Under the pieces are notes generated by a model. It had not been told where the DNA came from and made no database searches. It saw nothing but the letters and a program-made list of their open reading frames with translations. This document shows positions 1 through 7,925 of a stretch of 32,996 bases of DNA, in pieces. Numbering within the stretch: the first letter of the stretch is position 1; each line of letters starts with the position of its first letter. Position numbers and translations under genes: made by a program. The DNA comes from a virus, in IMG/VR virus record IMGVR_UViG_3300042691_016892, positions 1 through 32,996 of that record; one strand, written 5' to 3'.

Positions 1-327
1 CGTCGTCGTTTCCAAAGCGATCAAGGGGGAACCGTGGGCGGTCGTGTTCATTGCCGAGCGGATGGAAGGTAAGGTGCGGGACAATCTCAAGATCGAACAC
101 GGGCAGACGCTGCAAATCGTCGAGGAGCTTGTCGAGGCTCCGGGGCAAGTGTTAGAGATGACGCCGGATGACGAGACAACGCCGACAACAACGGAGCAAG
201 CATGAAAGTCGAAATGTGGTCGATTGATAAGGTGATCCCGTACGCACGCAACCCGAGAAAGAACGACGCCGCGGTGCCGAAGGTGATGGCATCGCTGAAG
301 GAATACGGATTCAGGCAACCAATCGTT
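1..327. repeat. Left copy of imperfect terminal direct repeat
   Basis: Bases 1-327 align without gaps to 32670-32996. Over the DUF5681 part (1-201) I count 4 mismatches (positions 70, 166, 184, 200). Over the ParB part (202-327) I count 24 mismatches in 126 bases. The repeat covers the end of one gene and the start of the next, so it behaves like the overlap of a circular or terminally redundant genome, but with two different alleles at the ParB end. Confidence 0.9.
2..205 (+). CDS. DUF5681-type protein (candidate small terminase), C-terminal fragment, left copy
   Basis: An open frame enters from the window edge and ends at TGA 203-205, giving 67 residues nearly identical to the C-terminal half of the complete gene at 32422-32874. 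It ends in an acidic, Thr-rich tail. The stop overlaps the ATG of the ParB gene (ATGA, 202-205), so the two are probably translationally coupled. It lacks the N-terminal basic domain only because the window begins inside the gene. Whether it is a separate second gene or the same gene seen twice across a circular genome cannot be decided here; the latter is more likely. Confidence 0.75.
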   Translation, partial: VVVSKAIKGEPWAVVFIAERMEGKVRDNLKIEHGQTLQIVEELVEAPGQVLEMTPDDETTPTTTEQA

Positions 328-975
328 GTCGACAAGGAGGGCGTCGTGATCGTCGGGCATACGCGACTGAAGGCGGCGCAGCAGCTAGGCATGAACGAGG
401 TGCCAGTCCACATCGCAACAGGGCTGACCGCTTCACAGGTCAAGGCGTACCGCATCGCGGACAACCGGACCAGCGAGGAGGCCGAGTGGGATCAGGAGTT
501 GCTCGGGCTGGAATTGTCCGACCTGCGGGAAGCGGACTTCGACTTGAACCTGACAGGCTTCGACGGCGACACAATCGAGCAGGCGTTGAACCCGGACGAA
601 CCAGCTACATCAGATGGAACATACACCAGAAAGGTCGAGGCACCTGCGTATCAGATAACTGGAGAAAAGCCGGACATCACTGCGCTATACGACAAGTCGA
701 GATATGATCAACTTGTACGCGAGATCAACTCATCATCTATGACTGATGAGCAAAAGCAATTTCTGTTGCTAGCTGCAACAAGGCATATCGTATTTGATTA
801 TCAGAACATTGCAGAGTTCTATGCTCACTCGGATGCATCGATGCAAAAGCTGATGGAGGATAGTGCTCTCATCATCATTGATTTCAATAGGGCTATCGAG
901 CTTGGTTTTGTTCGCCTATCAGATCAGGTCAAAGAGCAATACTCAAAGGACAACAGCGGTGTGTCAGATGAGTGA
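202..975 (+). CDS. ParB/Spo0J-like N-terminal domain protein with an unknown C-terminal domain, DNA-modification linked
   Basis: The protein has 257 residues. Residues 1-130 form a ParB-like domain: NPRKND at 17-22, GFRQPIVVD at 36-44, GHTRLKAA at 52-59 and IADNRT at 85-90. In phages this domain usually sits at the N-terminus of DNA methylases, but no methylase motifs follow here. Instead, residues ~140-250 form a mostly helical region starting TRKVEAPAY and containing TARHIVF-like and SALIIIDFNRAIE-like stretches. I associate this type of tail with phage ParB proteins sitting next to TET-associated glycosyltransferases; that association is recall, not a search. The DNA becomes visibly AT-richer after about base 640. 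The gene overlaps the glycosyltransferase start by 8 bases. A role in DNA recognition or processing during base hypermodification is inferred. Confidence 0.8.
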   Translation: MKVEMWSIDKVIPYARNPRKNDAAVPKVMASLKEYGFRQPIVVDKEGVVIVGHTRLKAAQQLGMNEVPVHIATGLTASQVKAYRIADNRTSEEAEWDQELLGLELSDLREADFDLNLTGFDGDTIEQALNPDEPATSDGTYTRKVEAPAYQITGEKPDITALYDKSRYDQLVREINSSSMTDEQKQFLLLAATRHIVFDYQNIAEFYAHSDASMQKLMEDSALIIIDFNRAIELGFVRLSDQVKEQYSKDNSGVSDE

Positions 976-1837
976 GCGGATATTCTCTGTCATAATCGTA
1001 TCTCATAACCGAGCCGATCGGATTGTCACTGCAAAGACATTGCAGCGTGAAGGCTATACGGGTCGCGTCATCATCCTAATAGACGATGAGGACAAGTCAG
1101 CAGCAGAGTATCACAAGCGATATCCGGGACAGGTTCGCGTGTTTTCTAAAAGAGAAATGGTCGGAACATTTGACCTTGGGGATAATATCCAGAAAAGAAA
1201 CACTGTCACATTCGCACGCAATGCAGCATGGAGTATTGCGCGAAAAGAGGGACTCACTCACTTCCTGTTGCTTGACGACGATTATGTCGATTTTCGGTAT
1301 AAGTCAGACGACAACCATCAATACATCGACAATGCCGATATACACGACCTTGATAGTCTGTTCCAATACACGCTCGACTTCCTAGATTCATCAAATGCTA
1401 TCTGCGTTGCATATTCTCAAGGTGGCGACTTTATGGGCGGAGGTGCTGGCAATTTCGCGAAGTCAGTAAGACTATCTCGAAAGTGTATGAATACCTTTTT
1501 CTGTCGAGTAGATCGTCCATTCACATTTATGGGCAGAATGAATGAGGATGTGAATACATACGTCAGAAATGCCATATGCGGGAAGCTCATGTTCACCATC
1601 AATATGCTCGCTGTAAATCAAACACAGACACAAGCAAACGCAGGCGGACTGACTGATATGTACTTGCAGTTCGGAACATACGTGAAAAGCATGTTCACTG
1701 TCATGTATGCACCATCATGCTGTAAGGTGACGGAAATGGGAACATCGCATCGCCGCCTTCATCATAAAATCTCGTGGAGACATTGCGCCCCCAAAATTGT
1801 TTCAGAATCATTGAGAAAATCGCGAAGCGATGCGTGA
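968..1837 (+). CDS. TET-associated-type glycosyltransferase (TAGT/GREB1 family), putative DNA base glycosyltransferase
   Basis: The protein has 289 residues from ATG 968, which overlaps the ParB stop by 8 bases. Visible motifs are SHNRADR (12-18) at the start of a GT-A-like Rossmann core, an acidic IDDED (38-42), TFARNAAW (81-88), the probable metal/nucleotide-sugar DDDY (103-106), GRMNEDVN (189-196), and a C-terminal block MGTSHRRLHHKISW (257-270). Together these match the TAGT family, known from phages where it is proposed to put sugars on hydroxymethylpyrimidines in DNA; GREB1 carries a eukaryotic relative. No TET/JBP dioxygenase, C5-methylase or hydroxymethylase gene was seen elsewhere in the window, so the acceptor base is unknown. 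The gene is clearly AT-richer than its neighbours (21 of 60 GC at 1141-1200). Confidence 0.83.
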   Translation: MSERIFSVIIVSHNRADRIVTAKTLQREGYTGRVIILIDDEDKSAAEYHKRYPGQVRVFSKREMVGTFDLGDNIQKRNTVTFARNAAWSIARKEGLTHFLLLDDDYVDFRYKSDDNHQYIDNADIHDLDSLFQYTLDFLDSSNAICVAYSQGGDFMGGGAGNFAKSVRLSRKCMNTFFCRVDRPFTFMGRMNEDVNTYVRNAICGKLMFTINMLAVNQTQTQANAGGLTDMYLQFGTYVKSMFTVMYAPSCCKVTEMGTSHRRLHHKISWRHCAPKIVSESLRKSRSDA

Positions 1838-3069
1838 AAACAGTAATATCGCTCCACTATGCACAGCACCGCTTCAGGCGTTCATCCGCAATATACCGCG
1901 GATTCGTCGGCGGACGTGGAGCTGGCAAGTCGTTTGTCGGCGCGTATGACCTGATCCGGCGGGCGCGTCCGGGCAGGCTGTACATGGTGGCAGCTCCAAC
2001 CTATCCGATGCTGCGCGACTCATCGCTGCGGGCGTTCGAGACGTTCGCCCGGTCGATCAACTACCTGCGCGAGTTCAGCCGCGGCGATATGCGAGCCGTC
2101 CTTGGCAACGGTGCTGAAATCCTGTTCCGGTCCGCTGATGAACCCGAGCGGCTCCGCGGGCCTAACCTATCCGGCGCGTGGATGGATGAGGCATCGATCA
2201 TGCACCGCGATGCGTACGACATTATGATTGCGTGTTTGCGCGAGGCTGGCGAACAGGGCTGGTTATCTGCGACCTTTACGCCGAAAGGCCGGGCGCATTG
2301 GACCTACGAAGTCTTTGGCGATCCTGACCGCGAAAACGTCGAGCTGTTTCATGCGAAGACACGCGACAACCCATTCTTGCCGCAGTCGTTCGCGGATACG
2401 CTTGCCGGGCAGTACACATCCGCGTTTGCTGCGCAGGAGATCGGCGGCGAGTTTGTTGACCTGCGGGGAAACATCGCTCAACGGCAATGGTTCCCGGTCA
2501 TCGAGGCGGCACCGCATGAGGCGCAGCACCGCGTCCGGGCGTGGGACTTTGCCGCGTCAGAACGCACGTCCGCGGACTTTACCGTCGGCACGCTGATGAG
2601 CGTGAGCGGCGGCATCTACACCATCGAACACGTTGTCAGGGAAAAGACCGGACCCGCGGGAGTCGAGGAATTGTTGCGACAGACCGCGGCGTCAGACGGT
2701 CCGCACGTTCCGATTGTGCTTGAGCAGGAGGGCGGATCATCCGGCAAGATGATGGCGGCGTCGATGGTTCGGATGCTCGCAGGCTACAACGTCCGAGCGG
2801 TCAGGCCGTCCGCGGACAAGGTGACGCGGGCAATGCCCATGTTCGCACAGGCGCAGGCGGGCAACGTCCGGCTCGTTTCTGGTTCGTGGGTCAAGTCATG
2901 GCTCGACGAGATTTCTATATTCCCGAACGGCGAACACGACGACCAAGTTGACAGCGCGTCCTCGGCGTTCTCCAGTCTTGCCAAACCACTGCCGACTGTG
3001 CCACAACCGCTCGGAGGCCGGATGCGTGCGGCAATCATCACGCGAGGCTCTAGGGAGGTGATCGCATGA
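1834..3069 (+). CDS. terL: Terminase large subunit (packaging ATPase and nuclease)
   Basis: The chosen GTG at 1834 gives 411 residues and a GTGA overlap with the glycosyltransferase stop. A longer GTG start at 1774 exists but would overlap that gene by 64 bases. Residues 26-33 are the Walker A GGRGAGKS, 115-120 the Walker B AWMDEA, and 145-152 the coupling motif SATFTPKG. The RNase-H-like nuclease has RAWDFA (Asp 238) and the late HDDQVD at about 368-373. The N-terminal LHYAQHRFRRS stretch fits the usual lead-in to the ATPase. The protein drives DNA into the prohead and cuts the concatemer. It sits directly before the portal gene with an ATGA overlap. Confidence 0.96.
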   Translation: MKTVISLHYAQHRFRRSSAIYRGFVGGRGAGKSFVGAYDLIRRARPGRLYMVAAPTYPMLRDSSLRAFETFARSINYLREFSRGDMRAVLGNGAEILFRSADEPERLRGPNLSGAWMDEASIMHRDAYDIMIACLREAGEQGWLSATFTPKGRAHWTYEVFGDPDRENVELFHAKTRDNPFLPQSFADTLAGQYTSAFAAQEIGGEFVDLRGNIAQRQWFPVIEAAPHEAQHRVRAWDFAASERTSADFTVGTLMSVSGGIYTIEHVVREKTGPAGVEELLRQTAASDGPHVPIVLEQEGGSSGKMMAASMVRMLAGYNVRAVRPSADKVTRAMPMFAQAQAGNVRLVSGSWVKSWLDEISIFPNGEHDDQVDSASSAFSSLAKPLPTVPQPLGGRMRAAIITRGSREVIA

Positions 3070-5033
3070 GACGAGGCATATTGCAGAACCGTGCGCCGCG
3101 TCCGATTCCTACAAAGGCATCGGGGCAGACGCTCGACCAGAAGCTGCGGAACCTGAACAGGTATCGCGAGCAGTTCAACCCGTTGCGCGGTCTTACCATC
3201 TCGAAGGCGGTCAACTATCTGGAGCAGTACCAGCGCGGGGAATATGCCGACCCGATGTGGGTGTTCTACTTCATTGAGCAGGGCGACCCGGACCTGTTTG
3301 CGCTCATATCACGGCGCACGTCGGCGATTTCAGAACTCGACTGGCAGATCAAGGTCGTCGAAACGGCACAAAGCGACGCGGATAAGGTACTAGCCGAGGC
3401 GCAGGCGGCATACCTGCGAGCCGTTTATGACGGTATCCAGAACCTGAACCAAGGCATCGAGGCACTCGCGCTCGCGACGTTTCGCGGCTTCACGGTCATG
3501 CAGAAGCAGCGGGTCGGCGAGAACGGGCAGCGCACCCCGGCGCAGACAGGGCCGAATCACCTAGAGATTATCGACCCGTGGCGCATCCTCCGCGACGGCA
3601 TGGCAGGCGATTTCTATTTCAACCCCGAGGGTCTGCCGAAAACCGTCACGCGACTTGACGCGGCATACCGGATCGACCCGGCATCCGATGCGGTCATCAT
3701 CCGCGAGGTTGCGCGTCCGCTTATCCGCATCGCGCTGCTCAAGTTTATCCGGGCCAACCTATCCGAGAAGGATTGGGACAGCTTCATCGAGATATACGGC
3801 ATCCCGTCCGCCATCATCATCGGACCGCCTGACGTACCGGAAAGCAAGGCAAGCGAATACCGGGACGCGGCAGAGCAGGCAGCCGAGGGTGGCAGCGGCT
3901 ACCTACCGAACGGATCGAGCGTCTATTTTGGCAAAGAGGCAACGGGTCAAACTCCGTTCAAGGCGCGGCTGGATCACCTGACCGAAAAGCTGATCCTTGC
4001 CGGGACGGGCGGTATGCTCACCATGCTCACGCAGTCCGGATCTGGTACGCTCGCAGGCGGCGCACACTCGGACACGTTCAACACAATCGCACGGGCGGAG
4101 GCTCGCGAGATTTCCGCGCTGTTCCAGAAGTACATCGATGCCGCTGAACTAGATGCGCGTTTCCCCGGTCAACCGCACCTCGCCTATTTCGAGATTGCCG
4201 CCAAGGACAAGGTGGACGTGTCGCAGGTCATCCAGCACGCACAAGGACTGGCGCAGGCGGGCATCTCCGTGGACCTGCAGCAGCTCGGCGAGCTGACAGG
4301 CTACAAACTGACCGCCAGACCCGCAGCGGCACCGACCCCGGCACCGTCTCCGTTCGGTCTGCTGAACCGCGAGGGCGAGATCCTGAACGCGATCGACGAG
4401 GAGAACCCGCGACTAGAACAAAGCGCGTTCGACCGCTTCGACCGTGGCTTTGCCGAGGACGTACGGCGCGACTGGCCGGAAATCTGGCAGGCAGGCGGCA
4501 ACATTCGCGGCAACGAGGCGTACGAGTATTGGGGCAAATACCTAGACGGCGACCGGGGCGAAGGCACGCTGTCGTGGGTCAAGGAGCGCGAAGCATGGGC
4601 GGCACGGCACTACAACGACGGCGCACAATTCAAGGACGCGGGCGTCGAGCCGAACCTGTCCAACATTGCAGGCGTCATCGCGCAGGTGAAGTGGGGCGTG
4701 GTCGGCACTCTCGGCTTGCGCGGCATGAAACGGGTCATTTTCGCGCTCAAGGCGAAACTCCGAGAGGAGGCACGCAATGCGGAACGCGCAGCGGAGCCGA
4801 ACCTGTTCTTGCGACCGCTATTGCAGGCGGCAGGCAAAGACCTCGACCCGGTCAAGGCAAAGGTCCGCGACCTGCTCAAGATCAAGGACGATGCCGCGTT
4901 CGTCGAGGCGTTGAACAGCCTACGAAATGAGCTTCCGCAGATGGTCGGCGACGCTGACAACCTAGCCGCCGCGCTGGAGCAGGCAATGTCGGCAGCATTC
5001 GCAAACGGTATCGAGGAGGGCGCAACACGATGA
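3066..5033 (+). CDS. Portal protein, Mu gp29-like (DUF935), with C-terminal extension
   Basis: The protein has 655 residues. The N-terminal two-thirds resembles Mu gp29/DUF935 portals: the ISELDWQIKV stretch, the RPLIRIALLKF stretch, then the YGIPSAIIIGPP strand, which corresponds to the conserved portal core. A Pro/Ala-rich linker (AAAPTPAPSP, around residue 420) leads to an extra C-terminal part of about 220 residues with WVKEREAWAARH and a VIAQVKWGVVGTLG stretch. I take this as a fused accessory head-morphogenesis segment of unknown role. Portals form the dodecameric vertex ring that receives terminase and the tail. The gene overlaps both terL and the protease gene by four bases. Confidence 0.9.
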   Translation: MRRGILQNRAPRPIPTKASGQTLDQKLRNLNRYREQFNPLRGLTISKAVNYLEQYQRGEYADPMWVFYFIEQGDPDLFALISRRTSAISELDWQIKVVETAQSDADKVLAEAQAAYLRAVYDGIQNLNQGIEALALATFRGFTVMQKQRVGENGQRTPAQTGPNHLEIIDPWRILRDGMAGDFYFNPEGLPKTVTRLDAAYRIDPASDAVIIREVARPLIRIALLKFIRANLSEKDWDSFIEIYGIPSAIIIGPPDVPESKASEYRDAAEQAAEGGSGYLPNGSSVYFGKEATGQTPFKARLDHLTEKLILAGTGGMLTMLTQSGSGTLAGGAHSDTFNTIARAEAREISALFQKYIDAAELDARFPGQPHLAYFEIAAKDKVDVSQVIQHAQGLAQAGISVDLQQLGELTGYKLTARPAAAPTPAPSPFGLLNREGEILNAIDEENPRLEQSAFDRFDRGFAEDVRRDWPEIWQAGGNIRGNEAYEYWGKYLDGDRGEGTLSWVKEREAWAARHYNDGAQFKDAGVEPNLSNIAGVIAQVKWGVVGTLGLRGMKRVIFALKAKLREEARNAERAAEPNLFLRPLLQAAGKDLDPVKAKVRDLLKIKDDAAFVEALNSLRNELPQMVGDADNLAAALEQAMSAAFANGIEEGATR

Positions 5034-6118
5034 AAAACGAAATCCTGAACGCCGAGGGCGCGATCGACGCCAACGGCTGGCTGCATCTAATCGCCTTCGG
5101 GCGCGTTCCGGTGGACGTGGAAACGTCCGACGGGCGGATGGTCAATCTGGTGCAGGTGTATGACCGCGAGGGCATCCAGACGATCGTGAACCGCTTCCGC
5201 GAGCAGCAGCAGACGCAGCAGGCCGATGGGCGTTGGTCTGGTCTGCTCCTCGACTGGGATCATTTCTCCAGCGACACGGACAAGACCAGCGAGGCGGCAG
5301 GCTGGATCATGGACGTCGAGATGCGAGACGACGGACTGTGGGGGCGGATCGACTGGTCGCAGAAGGGGCGCGATGCTGTTATTGGCAAGGCGTACAAGTT
5401 TGCCAGCGTCACGCACTCACTAGCCGACGCCGAGATGATGGGCGACGGTGAAATCCGACCGCTATCCATCAAGAAGGCGGCACTCACCAACGAGCCGCGT
5501 AACCGCCTGTTGAAGCCTTACGACGCCGAGCTTGTGAACCGGGCTACCGCTCCAAAACAAAAAACGCTTGCTGTCGTCGACGACTCTGCTAGTCTCCCGC
5601 CCGAAGCGGTGAACGCCGCAGCAGATCAAACGGAGGGCGCGATGGATTACAAGGCGAAGCTCGTGGAAATGTTAGGCATCCCGGCAGACTCATCGGACGA
5701 GGCCATTGTTGCCGCGATCGAGGCGCACGCGAAGGCGATGCACGAGATGGAAGATCGCGTCAAGAAGGCCGACGAGATGATGAGCGGATACGCTTCCGAC
5801 AAGGAGCAGATGCAAAACAGGATCAAGGATCTGGAAGGCAAGTTAGTCGATTCAGACCTCGCCGAGCACGCTGACGTAATCGGCAACGCTGATGAGATTC
5901 GCGCTGCTCTGCTGAACAACCGTGACGCGACGCTCAAGGTGTTGCGCTCGGTCAGTAAGCCGACGGCGAAGCTGCTGCACAATCGCGGCGGACAGCCTGT
6001 CGCCAGCGGCAACGATTCACAGGTTGCGGCGGTCAACGAGATCCGCAACCGCGACAAGATTTCTTTCGATGAGGCGTGGGATCGCGCCCGTCGTGAGAAG
6101 CCGGAACTGTTCAAGTAA
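5030..6118 (+). CDS. Mu gpI-like prohead protease fused to scaffold
   Basis: The protein has 362 residues. Residues 1-165 resemble Mu-like protein I proteases: an LLLDWDHFS segment (the likely catalytic-His region), AAGWIMDVEM, YKFASVTHS (the likely Ser region) and IKKAALTNEPRN. Residues from about 205 onward are helical and charged, as in phage scaffolds. An internal in-frame start with a strong ribosome-binding site lies at 5642 (separate entry). The protease would cleave scaffold and capsid N-termini during prohead maturation. The position between portal and capsid genes is the standard one. The catalytic residues are assigned from family pattern and not proven. Confidence 0.88.
   Translation: MKNEILNAEGAIDANGWLHLIAFGRVPVDVETSDGRMVNLVQVYDREGIQTIVNRFREQQQTQQADGRWSGLLLDWDHFSSDTDKTSEAAGWIMDVEMRDDGLWGRIDWSQKGRDAVIGKAYKFASVTHSLADAEMMGDGEIRPLSIKKAALTNEPRNRLLKPYDAELVNRATAPKQKTLAVVDDSASLPPEAVNAAADQTEGAMDYKAKLVEMLGIPADSSDEAIVAAIEAHAKAMHEMEDRVKKADEMMSGYASDKEQMQNRIKDLEGKLVDSDLAEHADVIGNADEIRAALLNNRDATLKVLRSVSKPTAKLLHNRGGQPVASGNDSQVAAVNEIRNRDKISFDEAWDRARREKPELFK
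5642..6118 (+). CDS. Nested scaffold protein from an internal start in the protease gene
   Basis: An in-frame ATG at 5642 is preceded by GGAGGG at 5632-5637 with a 4-base spacer, a better Shine-Dalgarno than that of the parent gene. The product would be 158 residues: a helical, strongly charged segment (residues ~40-90 coiled-coil-like) and a C-terminal part ending in a WDRARREKPELF stretch. This matches the arrangement of phage lambda C/Nu3 and Mu I/Z, where a separate scaffold is made from the 3' end of the protease gene. The start falls just after a Pro/Ala-rich linker that ends the protease domain. Confidence 0.65.
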   Translation: MDYKAKLVEMLGIPADSSDEAIVAAIEAHAKAMHEMEDRVKKADEMMSGYASDKEQMQNRIKDLEGKLVDSDLAEHADVIGNADEIRAALLNNRDATLKVLRSVSKPTAKLLHNRGGQPVASGNDSQVAAVNEIRNRDKISFDEAWDRARREKPELFK

Positions 6119-6135
6119 CCAAGGAGGACGCACAA

Positions 6136-6516
6136 ATGGTAGTCAAAGCAAACGCAATCGTCGCCATGACCCCGGCGGCAGATCATTCGACCAAGCAGGG
6201 GTATTTCGTAAGCAACAGCAGCGGCAGCGCGGCCATCGTGTCGAGCGCAACCGCTCTCCCGATGGGCGTGATCCTCGATGGTGAAACGACCAGCGGCAAG
6301 GATAGCGTCGCCCTGATGAACTTCGGCGGAACCGTTCACGTCAAGTTGTCCGGGACCGTATCAGCCAACGACAAGCTGCAGCTCGCCGCTGATGGCACCG
6401 TCGTCGTTGACGCCGCCTCAAGTGCTCGCGTGCTCGTCGCGCAGGCTCTGGAAGCCGGAGTGTCCGGTGATCTGATCGAAGCGGCCCTGTACGGCCCGAT
6501 CGTATACGCCAGCTAG
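6136..6516 (+). CDS. Capsid decoration (cement) protein, DUF2190-like
   Basis: The protein has 126 residues, mostly predicted strands, with the small-residue pattern of capsid cement proteins: an early GYFVSNSS, then LPMGVILDGETT, then GGTVHVKLSGTVSANDKL. It is immediately upstream of the major capsid gene and preceded by AAGGAGG with good spacing. The leader AACCAAGGAGG is shared almost exactly with the major capsid gene, consistent with high expression. Such proteins trim or stabilise the mature shell. Confidence 0.72.
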   Translation: MVVKANAIVAMTPAADHSTKQGYFVSNSSGSAAIVSSATALPMGVILDGETTSGKDSVALMNFGGTVHVKLSGTVSANDKLQLAADGTVVVDAASSARVLVAQALEAGVSGDLIEAALYGPIVYAS

Positions 6517-6536
6517 TCAACCAAGGAGGAACCACA

Positions 6537-7457
6537 ATGCCACTTCGTACCGTTTCCAACATCAATCAGACCCTGACGAACTACGCGCAGGGGCTCGCGC
6601 AGGATCGCCGCTCCGCTCTTGCCGACTTCATTTCCCCGGTCGTCCGCGTCGCCGCGTCGATCGGTCAGTTCAAGAAGTTCAGCGAGAAGAACGATTTCGC
6701 GGTGTACTCGACGGCTCGCGCTGTCGGTGGTTCCGCGACCCGTATCGTGTTCGACGCCAGCGACGCGACCTACAACTGCTTGCCGCAGGCGTTGGAAATC
6801 GCGATCGATGACGCGGAGCGTGCCGCTTCCGGCGAGGATCAGCTCGGCATTGAGCAGAGCAAGGTCGCCAGCGTCGTGTCCGCCGCTCTGCTGGCGCACG
6901 AGGATCAGGTGTTCAGCGCGATCAAGTCGGCGGTTTCGGCTGTCGGCGGCGTCGGCGTGTGGACCTCGGCCAGCAACGACCCCATCGCGGAAATCGACTC
7001 GCAGATCGAGACGATCGCCACGAACACGGGCATCATGCCGAACCGGATCGTGTTCGGTTTGGGCGCGTGGACCAAGTTCCGCAACCATCCGAAGGTCGTC
7101 GCCAAGTTCCCCGGCGCGGCGATTGTCGGCGTCACCACGCAGCAGGCGGCTTCGCTGCTCCTGAACCCCGGCATCGAGGTCCGCGTCGGCGTGATGGGCA
7201 AGGACTCGGCCAAGCTGGGCAACGCCAAGAGCGCGACCAACGTCGTCGGCAGCGAGGTGTTCGTGTTCATCGCGAACGACGCCGCCACGGTGTACGATCC
7301 GTCCTTCGCCAAGTGCTTCATGGCTGGGCAAGGCGGCGTGACCAGCGTCCGCGAATATCGTGATGAATCCGCCCGCAGCGACATCTACGCTGTGGACTGG
7401 GCTCGCGACATTCAGGTCGTTTCCACGGCTTGCGCGAAGCGTATCACCGTCAGCTGA
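6537..7457 (+). CDS. Major capsid protein
   Basis: The protein has 306 residues and a strong leader (AAGGAGGAACCACA before ATG). It is placed after portal, protease and decoration genes, where the major capsid gene belongs. Visible features are an N-terminal FISPVVRVAASIGQFKKF strand region, a central helix-rich segment with a DQVFSAIKSA stretch, the NRIVFGLGAWTKFRNHPKV stretch common in DUF2184/Mu-gpT-like and related HK97-fold capsids, and a C-terminal VREYRDESARSDIYAVDWARDI stretch. The exact capsid family was not resolved by eye. Codon use is the most GC3-rich of the region, as expected for a highly expressed gene. Confidence 0.88.
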   Translation: MPLRTVSNINQTLTNYAQGLAQDRRSALADFISPVVRVAASIGQFKKFSEKNDFAVYSTARAVGGSATRIVFDASDATYNCLPQALEIAIDDAERAASGEDQLGIEQSKVASVVSAALLAHEDQVFSAIKSAVSAVGGVGVWTSASNDPIAEIDSQIETIATNTGIMPNRIVFGLGAWTKFRNHPKVVAKFPGAAIVGVTTQQAASLLLNPGIEVRVGVMGKDSAKLGNAKSATNVVGSEVFVFIANDAATVYDPSFAKCFMAGQGGVTSVREYRDESARSDIYAVDWARDIQVVSTACAKRITVS

Positions 7458-7476
7458 TAACAGGAGGAACCACAGA

Positions 7477-7845
7477 ATGAAGAAGGCATTGACCATCGTT
7501 GCGGCATTGATCGCGGGCGCGGCTTTCGCCGAGGTTCCGCACAAGGCGACGGCTTCGTTCGCTCTGGGCGCGGCCACGATCGAGAACACCAAGGACTACG
7601 TCGTTTGGACTCCGAAGACGATCGACGTATCCGGCGTGCTCCCGGCGGCGGCTACCGGAACGGTGAAGCATGTCGAGGACGGCATCACGAATACCGTTGC
7701 GACGATCACAGTCGCCAGCGGAGTCGGATCGACGACCGTCACGAACGGACCGTACTTGTTCAAGGGCGGTAAGCTGGTGTTCTCCGCTTTCGGAACGAAC
7801 GCCGCTGCTGGCTCCGTCAAGGTCGTGTTCACGCAGTATCCCTGA
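7477..7845 (+). CDS. Small exported protein of unknown function (signal peptide)
   Basis: Start ATG 7477 is chosen because CAGGAGGAACCACA lies just upstream, nearly the same leader as the capsid gene; a longer frame from 7360 would overlap the capsid gene. The protein has 122 residues. The first 18 residues are a textbook Sec signal peptide (MKK, then a hydrophobic core, then GAAFA before EV). The remainder is beta-rich and Thr/Val-rich with GTVKHVEDG and TQYP at the end. A signal peptide directly after the major capsid gene is unusual. It could be a decoration or head-fibre protein that passes the inner membrane, or a host-envelope protein made late. Function is not known. Confidence 0.8.
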   Translation: MKKALTIVAALIAGAAFAEVPHKATASFALGAATIENTKDYVVWTPKTIDVSGVLPAAATGTVKHVEDGITNTVATITVASGVGSTTVTNGPYLFKGGKLVFSAFGTNAAAGSVKVVFTQYP

Positions 7846-7863
7846 CCACAGGCAGGCACCCGG

Positions 7864-7903
7864 ACCCGGTGCAGAGGCTTACCCTTTCTCCTCTGCATCG
7901 GGT
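7864..7903 (+). terminator. Strong stem-loop between capsid block and head-completion gene
   Basis: Arms 7864-7877 and 7890-7903 pair over 14 positions with a single G-U, around a 12-base loop. A short T-run (GGGTTTGAGG) follows rather than a long U-tract, so it may act as a leaky terminator, an RNA-processing site or an mRNA 3' stabiliser separating very high capsid expression from downstream genes. Confidence 0.6.
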
Positions 7904-7925
7904 TTGAGGTTGCGGAGGGTCCGTC

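Noticed and set aside
1774-1833. Longer GTG start for the large terminase
   Set aside because: It would overlap the glycosyltransferase by 64 bases and adds residues that copy that gene's shadow; GTG 1834 gives GTGA coupling and a normal N-terminus.
6513-7592. Long minus-strand frame opposite the major capsid gene
   Set aside because: Low-complexity Asp/Arg/Gly-rich translation; an antisense artefact of the strongly biased GC3 codons of the capsid gene.
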